This document shows positions 5,064 to 5,767 of a stretch of DNA of 5,767 nucleotides, piece by piece. The first letter of the stretch is position 1. Each line of letters opens with the position of its first letter. Below the pieces are notes generated by a model. It did no database searches, was not told the origin of the DNA, and saw nothing but the letters and a program-made list of their open reading frames with translations. Source of the DNA: Bacteroidetes bacterium SW_11_45_7 (GTDB taxonomy: Bacteria > Bacteroidota > Bacteroidia > Chitinophagales > SW-11-45-7); the NCBI GenBank assembly GCA_003022985.1, contig PXTV01000003.1, forward strand, positions 6,000 through 11,766. The letters are read 5' to 3'. The position numbers and the translations under genes are program-made.

Positions 5064-5767
5064 ATGGCACAACAATACACCAAAGACCTTGCCAACGTAG
5101 AAGGGCAAGAAGTAACCATGAAGGGCTGGGTAGCGAATCGCAGGGAAAGCAAAGGCCTTGCGTTTATCATTATGCGGGACGGCACCGGTTTTTGCCAATG
5201 TGTGGTGAACGAGAACGCAGTGACGGCCGAGGAGTTCGATCAAGCTACACACCTGAACCTGGAGGATGTTATCACCATAACAGGTGAGGTGGTCCAAGAC
5301 GAGAAACAGATTGGCGGGTACGAGCTCCAGGTCACGGCATTGAACGTTATCGAAAAGAGCGAGGACTATCCGATTGCCAAAAAAGAGCACGGTGTCGGCT
5401 TTTTGATGGATCACCGCCACTTGTGGCTGCGCTCTATGCGCCAATGGGCCATTATGCGGATCCGCAATCGCATTATCATGGCCATCCACCAGTTTTTCCA
5501 GGAGCGCGATTTTATCCAAATGGACGCCCCCATGTTTACGGGCAATGCCGTGGAAGGCACCACCGATCTGTTCGAAACCGACTTCTTCGGTCAGCCGGCC
5601 TATCTCTCCCAATCGGGCCAGCTTTATGGTGAAGCGTTGGCCATGGCCCAGAGCAAGATCTACACGTTTGGCCCCACGTTCCGGGCGGAGAAATCCAAGA
5701 CCAGGCGCCACTTGTCCGAGTTCTGGATGATTGAGCCCGAGATGGCTTTTTACGATCTCGAAGCCAC
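5064..5767 (+). CDS. asnS: Asparaginyl-tRNA synthetase (AsnRS), 3' partial
   Basis: The frame is open to the window end, giving 234 complete codons, about half of a class IIb synthetase of roughly 430-470 residues. It charges tRNA-Asn with asparagine using ATP in the cytoplasm. An N-terminal OB-fold anticodon-binding domain spans about 16-98 (VTMKGWVANRRESKGLAFII). The catalytic domain begins near 110 with HGVGFLMDHRHLWLRS. Motif 1 is around 132-160 (IMAIHQFFQERDFIQMDAPM, with the invariant proline P156). Motif 2 is at about 201-229 (TFGPTFRAEKSKTRRHLSEF then WMIEPEMAF, with the ATP-binding arginine R207). EFWMIEPE distinguishes AsnRS from AspRS, which typically has a different sequence there. 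YLSQSGQLYGEALAMA follows the compact form resembling Bacillus AsnRS and lacks the insertion found in the E. coli-like form. The ATG at 5064 follows a weak AAGG about 11 nt upstream. Motif 3 and the C-terminus are beyond the window. Confidence 0.96.
   Translation, partial: MAQQYTKDLANVEGQEVTMKGWVANRRESKGLAFIIMRDGTGFCQCVVNENAVTAEEFDQATHLNLEDVITITGEVVQDEKQIGGYELQVTALNVIEKSEDYPIAKKEHGVGFLMDHRHLWLRSMRQWAIMRIRNRIIMAIHQFFQERDFIQMDAPMFTGNAVEGTTDLFETDFFGQPAYLSQSGQLYGEALAMAQSKIYTFGPTFRAEKSKTRRHLSEFWMIEPEMAFYDLEA

Noticed and set aside
5043..5711. A 222-codon minus-strand frame opposite asnS.
   Set aside because: It is an antisense shadow; the plus-strand frame is an unmistakable AsnRS.

Overview
The window looks like chromosomal DNA of a Bacteroidota bacterium, probably Cytophagales-like. 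The evidence is the kind of RpoN encoded, a PAP2-like membrane protein with an N-terminus typical of that phylum, the lack of strong Shine-Dalgarno sequences, and AT-rich intergenic DNA between moderately GC genes. The phylum call is inference; no rRNA or other taxonomic marker is present.

Layout: (1) 1-2010, plus strand: the C-terminal two thirds of a UPF0182 membrane protein, already open at base 1. It stops early, and an out-of-frame stretch (2001-2180) reads like its lost C-terminal tail. (2) 2181-2285: a short gap between convergent genes with an imperfect hairpin. (3) 2286-2909, minus: a small multi-pass membrane protein carrying degenerate PAP2 phosphatase motifs. (4) 2910-3291: a 382-bp gene-free stretch dominated by a G-rich 9-bp tandem repeat (18 units, with a 45-bp higher-order period), followed by inverted repeats that may act as terminators for rpoN. 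(5) 3292-4764, minus: complete rpoN (sigma-54). (6) 4765-5063: a 299-bp divergent intergenic region holding a 141-bp element with 22-bp inverted ends, and a perfect 11-bp palindrome just upstream of asnS. (7) 5064 to the window end, plus: the N-terminal half of asnS (asparaginyl-tRNA synthetase).

The genes do not form a pathway. rpoN and asnS are divergent housekeeping or regulatory genes. The PAP2-like gene lies downstream of rpoN on the same strand but is separated from it by the repeat tract. The UPF0182 gene converges on it. I see no transposase, phage gene, CRISPR array, toxin-antitoxin pair or defence cassette, and no convincing new multi-gene system. The unusual content is in the intergenic repeats and in the disrupted end of the UPF0182 gene.
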